A stretch of DNA of 64,000 bases from Xenopus tropicalis. Taxonomy: Eukaryota > Chordata > Amphibia > Anura > Pipidae. Both the position numbers and the translations under genes were made by a program. The stretch lies in NCBI RefSeq assembly GCF_000004195.4, contig NC_030679.2, forward strand, positions 36,445,712 to 36,509,711, in the 5' to 3' direction. The number at the start of each line of letters is the position of its first letter. Position 1 is the stretch's first letter. Positions 11,301 to 24,058 of this stretch are shown in pieces. Under the pieces are notes generated by a model. The model was not told the origin of the DNA and searched no databases. It worked only from the letters and a program-made list of their open reading frames with translations.

Positions 11301-14300
11301 TAAAAGAAAGAAGAAAAAAGTTTCTCATACTTCATGTGATATGCAGTAGATTTGTTATCCACTAAATGTCTTTATTTCCCAGCCGTCCCCTATATAACTG
11401 AAGTCTGATCTGGCTGGGCCTGGTTCTAACAGAGGATAGTGACAATAAATTTCCACTTGTTTCCATACTCCGTCTCCCTCGACTTGGTCATAAATGGTCA
11501 TTTCCTCCTGGGGAATGTTATTGCTGGGCTGTAGATATTTAAAATAGTTTTTCTCAGGGAACAGATCCTCTACACAGTAATGGATTTAACACTGCAATGT
11601 TGCCAGTATGCCATAGCAAAACTACAGCAACACATTTACATATATATTACAAATATTTATATATATATATATATACAAATATTCTTGAAGACACTAGAAT
11701 ACAATTTACAATCAATATGTTCCTTCAAAACCTCCCAAAAAACATTTAAAAGCTGGAAACCACCAGAACAAGAAGGCTAAACATCATACACAATATATAA
11801 TAGAGACCAATAGAAAACCACATACAAACCACTACATATCAGTGCACAGGGTTGCCAGGCCAGGGCTGGTAACAAAAATATGTCAAATACAGTAATTATA
11901 CAGCACTCCTGCTCTTTTCTAACGCACACTCCACCTTTATCCCCCCAACCTGATCCACCTATGTCATGGCCTCTCTTCCTTTACATGACAGCTCCATCCC
12001 CTCATGGCTCCACCTTTACATTATTACACAGCCCCTTTTCTCGGCTTGTCAGTATTGCTTCTGACAAAAGGTGGCAAACCTCTAAGTGACTGACCTGGCA
12101 TGACATGAATGGGAGATCTAACTGAATGGAATCACCTCAGTTTATTTCCCTTGTTATTTATTAGGCTGACACCAACTCTGTGGTATAGATACAATGGACA
12201 TTTTTTAGAGCAGACCTGTGCCATTCCAGGTTAAACATCCTTGTTGTTTTCCATAAGTCAGTCCCCAGGTTCAGATGCAGACAAGAGCAGAGAGCAGTAG
12301 TTTTAAGCTGCCATTAGCCTATTCTAGTGAAAATGAGAGAAATGCTGAGGGTTAAATGAAAAACTGGTGCATTCGTGGTTGTTCATGATATTGCCTAAGG
12401 CACCAGCACATCAACTGGACTGGAAACAGGAGTTATAATAATACATCTGGAAACTGTCATTTCCCAGTAAAGTATAAGGCTGCTTTATAAATATACATTG
12501 TTAAAGTCATGTTTTATTTCTTTGGGTGGAACATAAATAGACACCATCTACTTTTCCCTTATATGTATCAGCCACAGAACTATCTCTCCTTGACATGTAT
12601 TTTAATATTTCCTTTATTGGCTGCCGTACAACCTGTTCCTGCTGTCGGGCTCAGGTTCAGATAACTCCTCTTGGATGGCTAACATCTTACTGTAAATCTG
12701 TATTCTCTCAGTTTTTTACTGCTTTTCACTGGTGCTTCCTGGACTCCATTCATATCTAATATCTAAACTTTAGTCTGCTCTGCTAAAGTGGAAATGGCTG
12801 CTATAAACAAGCATCGTAATTATTTGTTTCCACATCCAGTTTGTTCTGCTGCCTGCGTTTATTTTCATTTCACATGAATGTTTTGTTAAACCAGTCTCTT
12901 GGTACATTATGTGATCTGGCAGACAATCTGGTGGGTGGGAGGAGGCAAGAACCTGAAAACTTTCATAAAAGTTTTTTCTTTACAGATATATATGTTCAGG
13001 TCTAAATAGAGTAATGATATATACAAACTGAAATGAATATTTTTCAGCAACAGGATAAGAGCTCATAGTACTTATAACTGCTCAATGTATAAGTCTTGTC
13101 ATAACCGTACATATAGTTGTATGCAGTTTTAATACCAATGTATCTTCAGCCAAGCAGCTGCAAGTTCTCTCTATGTATAATTTCAAATATGCAAAAGATT
13201 ATTTTATGGTGCAAAGGAGGTGTGCAGGGGCTTCCCTAATATCATACTTTGAGATTTCTCCTGATAGGTCTATAATTTGGGCCCTGTAATTGGCCAGAGA
13301 TGGGCAGTTTAAAAAATAATGTAGAAGATTTTTATTATTACTACTACAGACACCTCTATCCCTTATCAGAAATCTACTCTATACTGATGTTGCACTTTGA
13401 GAATGCAGCCACAAGGGCTCATATGTTAATGGTGGGCACAGATCCTATACTTGTGGCTGGCTCACTTGCTGCACACACTAGTAGAAGTCATGAATATATA
13501 TATATATTTACGTGGCAGATGCAAGTTATGCCCACAAGCACACCAATTCTGCTAAGAATATATATATTACCTCTGCCAGTGGCTGCAATATGTGAGCAAA
13601 ACACATGGCACTTTGCACTTGTTTCTTTTGCACTTTAGCCATTTAAAAACAGGAACAAATCGATGCCATGCATACTCATATATTGTATTTCCTACAACTC
13701 CTATTCTCAAATAGATTGTAAGCTCTTATGTGCATAGCCCTCTACCTCTCTGTATTTTATGACATATAGATGTTTCATGTAAAACCATTCTTGGTGCATA
13801 ATTGTTTTATAAATGCTTCACAATAATAATTTTAATATTACTGCATTGGAATAAGGTGGCCACAATCCCTTGCCATATGTACATATAGGGGCCTATTTAT
13901 TTTGTTATGTAAAAAACAGCATAAAAATTCACCACACATAGCCAGGCTTTGCTATGAAATAATAATAAAATCTGATGTTTGGGCAGCAACATTCACTATT
14001 TATTTTACACCAGAGAGGGTAGGATATGTAAGACAACATCACAGGCAGAAAGGCATTTCTAGAAATCTGGTACATTTCCCACCCACCACTGGGTAGAATA
14101 TGTTGGCCCATAAAAAGAGAAAGTTTCACAATAGTTCTCTCCTATTCAAACTGCCAGGGGTAAAACTAGGGGTAGGTAGGAGAGGCAGATGCTGCAGCTA
14201 CAGTTAGTGGGGGTGTAATCTGCAGGGGACTGGCAGAGAGGGGGAGTGCTGGGGGTGATGGCGTGCCCTAGGGTGGCATGAAGGTTTGTGGGGTGAGTGA

Positions 14301-15479
14301 CTTGTGGAATGAGTGTGCATGTGTGGCAGAGATGATCAGAATAGGGCTGAGGGATACATGTACTACTTTGGCCTGCACATTGCACACATGGCTGCCCAGC
14401 ATGGATATAAACAACGTGTTAAAATCTTAAATGATTTGTAATGTAATTGCTATAATTTAATGCAATTATTCAAATCAATAATAATGTGTTTCAGGCAGGA
14501 AAACATCCAGTATTCCTGGGTATTGTCAGAGAATCTATTCGTCTGTTACTACACTATAGAGATGCATTTTTAGTGAAGCTTCAGCTATTAGCTTGTTTCT
14601 GAGAAGGATACTGGCTGGGACTTTTCCAGCTTTTTAATGAAGATAAAATAAGGATACAGCACTACATTCCATATCTCACCTCTCACCTTACTGAAATATG
14701 ACTTTACTTACAGTCTACAGCGCCTACCTTGGATCCTGTTCAGATGAATGCAAGTGTGGGGGGGTGCTTTCATGTTAAGTACAGATACCCTATTCAGTTT
14801 CCTTGATTCAGTCTTTCCATGCAATCAGGACAACTTCCACAAGTCCACTGAATCATTGTTTCCAGTAGCTGGAGCCTTTCCCTTGCCCTTCCTGGCCTGT
14901 CGCTCTCCTTTTCCTCTCCTGTCATGCTGATTTCTGCCCTGCCGCCCACTGGCTACTCTTCTAACCAGGGAACTTAGCTTTATGTGCAGAGTGAGTAATG
15001 TACTGTTGGTCTCATTTAGCACATCTGGTACCAGAAACATGTGTTAAATATATATGGAAAGGATGCTTTAGGGTGTCATTCAGCCCTGTAACAGTAAATA
15101 TCCCTCCTGTTCTTCGCCAACAGAACTACATAATCACTGGTTAATGCCCAGTCCACACCAAATCAGACAGACCATATCGACAGGAGTGGTCTGATTTGTT
15201 GGAAACAACTTTCAAAGTAAAAGAATATGGCAGCGCCATGACAAGCTAGTCAGATGCCCTAGGCATCCAGCCAACCTCCTCATCCCACCCCCATGCAAAC
15301 AAGCATGTGTGGCTGCACTAAAGACAGGGGAAGGAGGTAATGTGGGCGGTTTGGGGACAAGGACCTGGACTAGGTACCCCTCACCACTGTTGAGCCCTTG
15401 CGCCTGTCTACCCTTAGTTCCGGCCCTGGGTTATTGTAATAAAAAGCCTTAGATTTGCCTGCATCTAGAAACCCATACA

Positions 15480-15665
15480 CTACTGTAGTTTATGTAAATA
15501 AGCTGCTGTGTATCCAAGGTGGCAGCCATCCAAAGTTGAAATAGTTTAGGTTACATAGCAGATAGCAGATAAACTCTTTCAAATATAATGGTGTTCTAAA
15601 GATCTTATCTGTTACCTGCTATTTAACCTGGGTTATTTAGCCCTATTTCAGTTGCTTCCATTGCT
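15480..15665. mobile_element. Palindromic MITE relic (core shared with 27.7-28.2 kb element)
   Basis: Core GGTTACATAGCAGATAGCAG and its inverted counterpart TTATCTGTTACCTGCTAT, with AAGCTGCTGTGTATCCAAGG at the left, match the internal arms of the element at 27677-28175. Outer ends are not clear here. Confidence 0.6.
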
Positions 15666-15725
15666 ACACAGCAATCTATTTACATACACAATAGTAGTGT
15701 TTCTGAAACAAACGCACCAGTTTTA

Positions 15726-15885
15726 GGCTGATGACAGACGAGGAGATTAATTGCCCCGCGATTAATCTCCTCTAACGGTGGTGACTAAGCTCCCCCAATG
15801 CTGTCCTACCGGAAATAATGTGAATCACCAGTGAGATAGCAGAGATTTATTGCGGGAGACTGATACGCTCTGTGGGACATCAGCC
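15726..15885. mobile_element. Harbinger-like palindromic MITE, TTA target duplication
   Basis: Starts GGCTGATGACAGACGAGGAG and ends TCTGTGGGACATCAGCC; inner inverted GGAGATTAATTGC and GCGATTAATCTCC. The flanks are TTA on both sides (15723-15725 and 15886-15888), consistent with a 3-bp TWA target duplication typical of PIF/Harbinger. No coding capacity. Confidence 0.7.
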
Positions 15886-16559
15886 TTAGGCTACCCATTA
15901 CTACAAACCCTATAAAATAACTATGAACACATGATAATAAAGTTAGGAAGAAGGCAGTCTGAGAACTGAGAGAAGAGCCCCAGCTGTACTTGCTTCTGTT
16001 TAACCATCTTGGCCACACATTAATACACTGCCTATATGCCTGGATGGGTAACACTTTCCTAAATTCAAAACAAAACTAATGTTGATTACTTCCAACAAAT
16101 ACCCCAATATATGACTTTAGTTATCTCAGTTCCTGCTGGCATACAATATGCCCTTTTGTGGGGTACTGTGTAAAGTGTGGCAATTCCCACACTTAACTTT
16201 CCAGAAATACCAGTCACGTAGTTTCCAAACTTTCCAGAAATATCAAAGATATAATTTCCAAACTAATTGCTTTCTGACTCTGTGCCAATGTAGCAACACT
16301 TTAACAACCCTGTAGAGAAATGTGGTAACAGCTGAATGACATTTTCCCATAAGTGAATCCCAGCTTTATGGCCCAATAAGAATGTATTGGCTTTAAGTAC
16401 AAGCAGAGCATGTAGCGGAATACTCAGCAACAATCGGACTTAGCTTCTCTTGGGAGCCTCGGGAGAGAAAAATATTCTTGTAAGAGACTTCTTGGGCAAA
16501 ACTGCAGCTTCAGAAGGGAATTAAGTCAATAGGGAATTAAAAAAGGGAATTAAGTCAAA

Positions 16560-16748
16560 CACTCGGGCACGCTGCCTAGGAATTATCATATACGCCCACC
16601 TGTCTTTTATACCACACAGCCAATCACTTGCCAAATCTGTCCATATTCACCTGCGCAACATTGCCCAAATACGCCTTTACCTCAGTTTAGACAAAACTAA
16701 AACACTCATCCAGTCTCTTATCATTTCCCACCTTGACTACTGTAACTT
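16560..16748 (+). mobile_element. L2/Rex1-like LINE fragment (reverse transcriptase C-terminal part)
   Basis: The plus-strand reading near 16690-16747 gives TKTLIQSLIISHLDYCN, the conserved segment after the reverse transcriptase palm in Jockey-group LINEs (family pattern V.S.LDYCN). Just before it PAQHCPNTP and similar pieces fit the same region with frame changes. The fragment is cut at 16748 by the GGTGGCCATACAC element. Confidence 0.65.
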
Positions 16749-16900
16749 AAGGTGGCCATACACAAGCTGATTTGAGCTGTCCTTTAGACCAATTCGGCAG
16801 CTTATCTGCTCGTGTATGGCCACCATCCCCGACCATCATCGGGCCTGAAATTGTCCAAATCTCAATTGAGCCGCTAGGTCCCTAATAAAAGAGCATGTGT
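16749..16900. mobile_element. MITE with AAGGTGGCCATACAC terminus
   Basis: Left terminus AAGGTGGCCATACACAAG is inverted at CTCGTGTATGGCCACC (16808-16823). Related termini occur twice at 62.9-63.0 kb. It interrupts the LINE fragment immediately to the left. The right edge is uncertain. Confidence 0.6.
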
Positions 16901-17922
16901 GAAGTATTCTGTTGTGCTGGCGTGCCATTAACCCCTTGGCACCACACTGCATTCAGTTTAGTTTGTACCTTTTTATGACTTACATAATTCAAAGCTGTAC
17001 CTAAAATACCAAAGAACTAAACCTATAGTTTGGCTTTGCACTGTCTCTTTTGACGGAATTCCTTTCTAGATGTATGTAAAAGAAACTGAAAAATAGACAT
17101 AAAAGCTGTCAGAAGACTAAAGATCAGTACACGCCTGCTGTTAAGTCATGGTAAGAGCATCCCAAATCCACCCACTGCTTTCTGAGCTACTAAATAGGTA
17201 GGTTTCATCTTTCCTTTAATTGTAAAGTTGCTTCCAGCTCTGTGCATTCCATCAGCCCCATAAATAATGACCATAAAACATTGTGTTGTGAATAAGCATG
17301 AAGGAATTCATAGCACAAATATTCACAGTTCAAAGGCAAAAACTGATTAGTGTAGATTTTCAAAAACAAATGTTTGTATTCTTCTACAGCTTTTAAGATC
17401 TGTCGGCTCAGTCATTAAAGGGATGTAGTGTACTAAGCTGCCAGGCTACTCCACCCTGCACTGGCTCTAGCTCCTGAGTTACTAAACTGGAGCCTGACAC
17501 GGAGAGCTCACTCTGGATCATTGGAATAGTCCCTGCCCAATAGCAGGCATTTACAGGGGCTAATTCACTAACAGTAGTTAGTAGTAGTAGCAGTACACTA
17601 ATAGTAGTTTAACATTTGTGTCACATGGGCAATATTTGTTATCTATTGCCATAACTGAGGGAAACATGTTTATCCCTAGGCAAATGGAAAAGTGTCCAAG
17701 TTTTTGCTGTGATTTAAAGTTGGTGAATAAAATGTAACTGTGCATTAACATTTGTAAGGGCCAAACCATCAAATAACATTGATGGAATGTAGGCAGTTGG
17801 GGCAACAAGCTCCTTGCCCTGACAGGATTTTTAAATCCATCTGATTGAAATCTGGTGATTTTTGGCCAAATATTGGTTGGATAGGCCTGCCTGAGGGCCC
17901 CTCAATCCGTCAGCAGCTTTTA

Positions 17923-18152
17923 GGGCAGTGGCACACGGGGAGATTAGTCGCCTCGCATATGAGTTGCTGCGATGAAGTTGCCTGAAGTTGTCTTTAGAGG
18001 AAACTTTGGGACTTTGGGACATCACAGCAGCGCGTATGCCATCCCACCGGCATTTTACATTCTAGCCAGTGGGATGGCATTGCCGGCGAGATTAGTCACC
18101 TGCGACAGCGAAGATTTGCGACTGTGACTAATCTCTCCGTGTAGCCCTGGCC
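17923..18152. mobile_element. Harbinger-like palindromic MITE (diverged copy)
   Basis: Starts GGGCAGTGGCACACGGGGAG, followed by ATTAGTCGCC, and ends with GACTAATCTCTCCGTGTAGCCC near the right edge, so the two ends are inverted copies. TTA flanks at 17920-17922 and 18153-18155. Inner GCCATCCCACCGGC and GCCAGTGGGATGGC are also inverted. It is an older member of the family at 36176-36514 and 61614-61940. Confidence 0.8.
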
Positions 18153-18668
18153 TTAGGGGCATGTATGGCTACCTTAGATCTTTCTGACTGCTGTGAATAA
18201 ATAAAAACAAACCCAGAACCAGGTAAAGGTATAAAAGAGGTACAGCTTTGTGTCCTAGAAAGGGCCCACTGGGAAAACTCCTGGTACCCCGGCAGGCCAG
18301 TCCCACCCTGACGCTGTATAAATAATACAGCATGCCATAGGTGCTTCCCACTTGGTACAAAGAAGCAGCTGCGAGTATCTAAAAACGGTTTTGATCCCAC
18401 AGTTTTTCCTGGGAAGATCACAGGCATTAAAATGTCTATTGTGCCACAGCGATTAAGCTATTATGGCAGCTGCTCGCATCTTTTTCCTATCATGAAGATA
18501 TTTACAAGCTGTTGGACTGATGTACTTTTAGTTTCTACGCAGATCATAATATCTGTACATCTCTCTGTACATAGTATTGCATTCAGCCGTGATCTCTGTA
18601 TAGCCCCATTGTGCCACACTTCCAACGCACTTACCAGATTGTAGATGCCATATGTACTTATCCTACAG

Positions 18669-18976
18669 CAGGGGTTCCCAACCTTTCTTACTCGTGAGCC
18701 ACAGTCAAATGTAAAAAGACTTGGGGAGCAACACAAGCATGATAAAAGTTCATGGAGGTGCCAAATAAGGGCTAAGATTGGCTATTAGGCAGCCTCTATG
18801 CACCCTATCAGCTTACAGGGGGCTTTATTTGGTAGGAAATCTTGTTTTTATTCAACCAAAACTTGCCCCCAAGTCAGGAATTCAAAAATAACTCCCTGGT
18901 TTGGGGGCACTGAGAGCAACATCCAAGGGGTTGGGGAGCAACATGTTGCCCCCGAGCCACTGGTTGGGGATCACTG
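18669..18976 (+). mobile_element. hAT non-autonomous element, 308 bp, perfect 8-bp target duplication
   Basis: Starts CAGGGGTTCCCAACC and ends GGTTGGGGATCACTG. The target-site duplication TCCTACAG is identical at 18661-18668 and 18977-18984. It has the same length and nearly the same sequence as the copy at 8280-8587. Non-coding. Confidence 0.93.
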
Positions 18977-21004
18977 TCCTACAGCAAACAAAAGTATTTT
19001 TTTGGGGTTAAAAACCCAATGCAGTTTAAAGTATAGCATGTAAGGTGAATGCTAAGTTGCCATTTATATGACCATCATGTTATTTAACTAAGGCCACATG
19101 AATAGTGGATTGGGTGTTTATAAAGCACAATTACATGCTAAATGGAATAACGTACGCTGCCTGCCACAAATGTGTGCTGACAAAAGCAAATGCAGACATT
19201 AGTTTAACAAGGCAGCAGTGAGTCTCTATGCTATCAAAGGATAAAAATAAATAAATAAATACATACATTTTGGCAAAGAAAACTTAAATAAAATGCAGAA
19301 GGCTTTAAAGATCTGATTATTCCCATTCCAGCACAATTATTTCTCTGCATTCACAGCCTGTGTGCAGGAGGTTACATAAACAGAACTGTGACGCTTGATT
19401 TATCTGGTTATTAAAATCATGGATTTGCCTATAAACAGAAATGTTATTTTGTTTTACTTTTGTTTCATACTGAACTGCCCCACATATGAAAGATCGCACC
19501 AGGGTGCATGAACAGATCAGAGTGTGATAATGTTAATGGGTGGCCTCATGGGAACCATTTCTTTTTTGTACAGTACATACCAAAGAGTCTAATAAGCTGA
19601 CAAAACAGATACAAATGGGCCAGGGAGTCTCATTCAGAACCAGGACCAGAGTACAATAAAAAAGAGTTTTACAGAGAACCAGTAACAGAGAGTACCATAA
19701 AAATTTATTTTTGAGTTAACCCTTTGGTTTGCCACATTTCATCTATGTTTGGAGTTTCAGTTCACTCCTGTAACTGCAAGAGAATGTCAGTTACCTTCTA
19801 TGTTCCATGTGTAAGAGTCCTTTCACAGTTTTATAACTATGCATGATGTTGAGCGCCATTGAAATGGTCATGTTTACTTATTATTTTGTTGTTTTTTACA
19901 CAGCTTCTGTGTGTCTTGAGAGTTACATTTGTCCAGCCTAATGTTCTGCTATGCCACTCTCTATAAAAGTCGTGCAGTGGCTTCCCTGGATCCTTTTCCG
20001 TTTGCATATAATCGCCCAATGATGAACAGGGCAAGTCAAGTCAGATTTTTTGGCTATGCTCAGAACTGCAGAGTTTTGGACAAAGTTAATTACTTTGATG
20101 GCTAATCCCGGGCCTTCTTTTCCCAGAGGTTAGTTTGTTAATCATCCTAGACAATACAGTCTCTACAAGGATAATATATCCAGCAAAGAAATTATAATAG
20201 ATGAGTGGAAATCCTCCAGCCCTAGCAGGCTTCTATACATTGTGTAATGCTTCTTTCCCACTAATTAATGTCTCTAATTAGGGACACTGTTAAATGCACT
20301 GGCAAACTACTGTGCTGGAGCATATTTAACTATGCTTGCTCAAAGGGGACACACTGTATGCATTATCAGTTTACCTTAATGAGTAATTTCATTGTTATTA
20401 TCATGCTAATGTACGTACAGTTTGAATGCTTTGCAGCTGCGGGGGAGTTTACATTTCATAACTTTTATTAAATAAAACCTTTTCAACAAAAAAAGTTGTG
20501 AGTGACATGAAATAGAATGCCTTGCTACAGCCTTCAGGGGTTAACAATTGCAATAGGAGCGATTTGTAGAGTACTCCCTTGCCAGCAATAATAAAGATCC
20601 GTCACGCATCCGCACTGAGCTAACCAGTAGGAACAATCTATATTTCACCACTCCAAATATTATAACTGGCTCCCAATTAGTTTCCTAACTGCTTCTTTTG
20701 TTGAAGCCATAAAATGAGGTATTTAGCTGCATGCTAGGAATATTTGATAACAGAGATACCTGCCAGCAAATGTTTAACAATCCATCCTTTGATGGCAAGA
20801 AGAAACCAAACAGGTGCAAGGGCTTCCAGGCGATGTAAAACCCGGGGCACAAAGATAATAGGGCGCGATAAAGGTTGTGTGATAGCGCAAATTGTAGAAC
20901 TCACATTCCAACATTAATAACCCGGCTGCATGATGGCCCAATCATTTCCTCTGCCAGCTTCACTTACAGCGCTAAACTAGAGGGCTTGTTTTCCTCTTTA
21001 AGGA

Positions 21005-21220
21005 CAGTGTCGGACTGGCCCACCAGGATACCAGGAAAACTCCCGGTGGGCCCAGGTGTATGTGGGCCCTCCTGCTCCTCCCCATTTGGCCTACTTCTAG
21101 GTCATTCCCTATTTCTGAATGAGAACAAAGAGGCGAAATATGCTAAGCATGTAAATAAAAGAGACTAGGAAAATAAAGAGGTTGGTGAGGAAAGGAGGAA
21201 AAATAATTTTGAGAGTGGGC
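21005..21220. mobile_element. hAT-like MITE, CAGTGTCGGACTGG terminus
   Basis: Left end CAGTGTCGGACTGGCCCACC, then AGGATACCAGGAAAACTCCC; the same block occurs in opposite orientation at the right end of the element at 41262-41526. The right end here (GTGGGCCTATGGTC) meets the next MITE, so it may be truncated by it. Confidence 0.65.
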
Positions 21221-21221
21221 C

Positions 21222-21330
21222 TATGGTCCATAGCAGCCAATCAGCAGGTAGCATTTACTGGTCACCTGTTTAAAAAAAACATCTTATTGGTTGCTATGAA
21301 TTACTTTTCCTTAGTGCCTTTTATTACATA
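21222..21330. mobile_element. MITE (CAACCAATCAGCAGG family)
   Basis: Core ATAGCAGCCAATCAGCAGG, then TAGCATTTACTGGTCACCTG, and right arm TTGGTTGCTATGAATTAC, ending GCCTTTTATTACATA. Same family as 49528-49675 and 55619-55753. The left terminus appears lost at the junction with the previous element. Confidence 0.65.
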
Positions 21331-22848
21331 TCGGTGGAAAAAAGACTCTTATTTGGCAAGCTTGCATGAATAACAGAATTACTGCTAGCTGGGGTAGAGA
21401 AGGAAATTATAAATTGTAGGAGGAAAAAAAAAAACAACAAAAAAATTAAAACTTTTTTTTGGGTTGGAAAAAGCTCATCTTAAATGCTAAGCCCCAGGAA
21501 ATCATTTAATGATGTTCATGTCACAAGTCACTTAACAACACAAACCTAATTTGTTTTAAATCAATTACATGCTGCTATGGCTTCAGGTCACGCACGGCGC
21601 AGAACCCTGCCGTAATGTACTCAGCCGGCATGTAATAGCATGTGCCTTATACACACAGGCAGTAATCTGACCCTCTGAACATCAGGAAAACCCAGACGAA
21701 GTGATATGTGACCTGAAAATGCTTAGTCTTAAAACTTTGCGGTTGGTTTAAATGACTCTACCGGTAGCTCTCTAACAAAGAACGTGGCGGTCCCAAGAGA
21801 CTGACGAATACAACCACTGCCAACTCATGATGTCACCGTGGCTATTAAAGTGCATGGGGCACTTCCCCCTTTTCTTTGGTAAGAGGTTCTGCCTGTCAGG
21901 GTGCTGTCTCACTCTCGTCACACATTTCATGGAAAGGAAATACATGAAATGCATGGAAGATGCAAACCAGGGGCTGTAAACCCTAAATAGCTTGCTGTCT
22001 GGCTTTTGTCTGGAAAAGTCTAATAATATATTTATAAAACAACAGGGTAAATAGGGACAAATGGGGCACTCTGTATTAGCTTTCTGGTTACTGCTCAGCT
22101 GGGGAGTGGAACATCTAGCAGCAGCAGCAAAAGTCATAAAGTGGCAGACCACACAAAACGTATTGCCTATCAGTGCCAAATCTCACTAATGCTCATCTGG
22201 CTGAATGGAACCAACAATGCTCAAACATCTAATGTAAAGCCTTCCTAGAACAGGAGAGGCTGTTATACGAGTAAACGGATGAACAACTTTACATTAATAC
22301 ACTTGGTTTCACCATAGGACTGGCAGGTTAAAAAGACAGCAATGTCTGTGCTCAGGCCCTTACCCCTACCTGTTTACAATCTGCCCCCTGCATGTGAGAG
22401 TTCTAGCTGGAGCCCCAAACCGCTACTGAAGAATAAAGACAGAAATCACATGCACAGTTCCACATCCAAAACAACTTAAGTTCTTGGCATTGTGTCACAC
22501 AGAAGGTGTTAATTTTAGATTGCAATTGTTTTTATTACAAAGACCACAAAAGGCAATTTATAGAATTTATAACTGGTACAAATCAGGACAAACCAGAAAA
22601 GGTTTAATATAGACTTAAGTTAATTATATCTTCATTAATTGAAAGAAGACCTAAAGAGACGTTCATGTGCTTCATTTAACAGTTCCAGACCTCATCATAT
22701 CCTTGCAATTATGCTTGCCAGGGATGCCTGTGTGTACAAAATAGTCTGTTTCCCTTCTGTAGTGCTGGTCTTCAGCAACAGCCAACATGAAACCACTGTG
22801 GTTAGAAGATATCAGGGACTTACTGTGCCCAAATAATTGTGTACAGTG

Positions 22849-23075
22849 CTGCAAATGATCAGTTGGGCCTGATTAACTGTGTACTGTACTACATACTGTA
22901 AGATTAACTTTGCCTGAATAACTGGGTAGAGCTCTGCATATGATTAACTGTGTCTAAAAAACTGTATAAAAGGCCACATATGATTAACTGGGCCTGAAAA
23001 ACTGGGCCTGAAAAACCAACATACAGTGCTTGGTAAACTATTTCTGCCTGAATAAGTGTGTTGAGTGCTGTGTAT
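22849..23075. repeat. Degenerate tandem repeat, unit about 31-40 bp
   Basis: GATTAACT followed by G/T-rich sequence and CTGAATAACTGGG or CTGAAAAACTGGG recurs at 22871, 22902, 22942 and 22982 (spacing 31, 40, 40), with further degraded copies to about 23075 and a local doublet CTGGGCCTGAAAAA near 22990-23015. An old minisatellite with no coding meaning. Confidence 0.7.
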
Positions 23076-23979
23076 GATAATTTGTGTCCATATAACTCAT
23101 ATTCATTAATATATATGCTGTGTATTTTGCCCCAAACTAGTTTTTAAGGGCATTGATGGATGCTAGTAAATAACTTTTAGTTTGCATTTATACATGCAGC
23201 GAGAGCCGCTATGCTGTTTGACATTTCCCAGAGAGTAATATACATAGCAGAAATGTTTATGTATCTATGTATGATCAAAAGGGAAATAAGCAAAGAAACA
23301 TGCGCATTCCCAATAATTAGCTGCACACTCATATATTAATACCAACATGATTTAAACCAGATATAAGGGAAGGAAAATGATTATATGTGCCCCTGAAGTC
23401 TGGCCTTGTCACTATTACATGCTCCTGAAGAGCAGGGGGTGTTTGGAGTAGTGGAAGATCCTTAGCAAAAGTATGGAAATGATTTAGAGGAGTACCACTG
23501 AATGGAAATCTTACCATGTTAACAAGGAATCTGTATCTTCCATTTATCTTAGTTTAAGTATAAACAGGGCATATTTTGCATTCAATGGATAATTTGCAGA
23601 CAATATTTGTTAGATAGAGAAAATATCATCAGTCTGACTGAAGAAGATTATTCCAAACAAACTCATCTCTACCCAAATGGCTCAGCCAAAATATATGCCA
23701 CAAGCAGAAACTGTAATAATTCAGAATTCGTTAAACCATCTTCTGAGATAAAATAATAGCCAGGTAAGATGTATATGAACCTGAGGGATTGTATTTACTC
23801 TACATGCTTTGATATTTCTCCTCTGAGGGTGAGGGGTCATTTACTATAAGAATGTCCCCCTATAAAATGTCTGCCCATTGGATAACCATTAGTAATTAAA
23901 ATATTCCTTTTACATTTTGGGCCCTTGTACCTTTAGTTTTCAGATTTCTGCCTAAACCAGTTTTCACTGAGTCTCTTAC

Positions 23980-24058
23980 CTGCAACTCTGCTTCCAAACT
24001 ATATTTACGTTGCTGCCTTTTCAGTTCTTCTTCATTTAACAAGGTTCTTCCATCACGT
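23980..24058 (-). CDS. pdlim4: pdlim4 exon: short charged linker after PDZ
   Basis: A 79-bp internal exon with strong sites: acceptor GACTTCTCTTTTCAG, donor CAG|GTAAGAG. Reading: RDGRTLLNEEELKRQQRKYS, LEAELQ. Phase 2 at the start (completing Arg from the PDZ exon) and phase 0 at the end, which matches both neighbours exactly. It aligns in place with the human PDLIM4 segment after the PDZ domain (RPEGRSW...KAQAHRIHIDPEIQD, from memory): RRDGRTL with RPEGRSW and KYSLEAELQD with RIHIDPEIQD. Here it is much richer in Glu/Lys/Arg/Gln and could form a short helix. Introns of 30.3 kb and 15.0 kb flank it. Confidence 0.88.

Larger units (their letters stand above)
8947..23979 (-). other. pdlim4: pdlim4 intron, 15.0 kb
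   Basis: Intron between the 79-bp exon and the ZM exon. Identified repeats are listed separately. Unclassified repeat-like stretches include about 14150-14390 and 15225-15430 (both with CTAGGGGTAGGTAG or CTACCCTTAGTTCCGG type termini) and about 18240-18310. TA-rich runs occur at 11640-11675 and 13494-13510. The blocks 8947-10590, 11880-14150, 18980-21000 and 21340-22840 hold nothing I can identify. The reading frames there have no family resemblance. Confidence 0.75.

Noticed and set aside
21772..22179. A 135-residue minus-strand open frame, among the longest outside repeats
   Set aside because: No recognisable motif and no splice or promoter context. A frame of this length can occur by chance in 64 kb of six-frame sequence.
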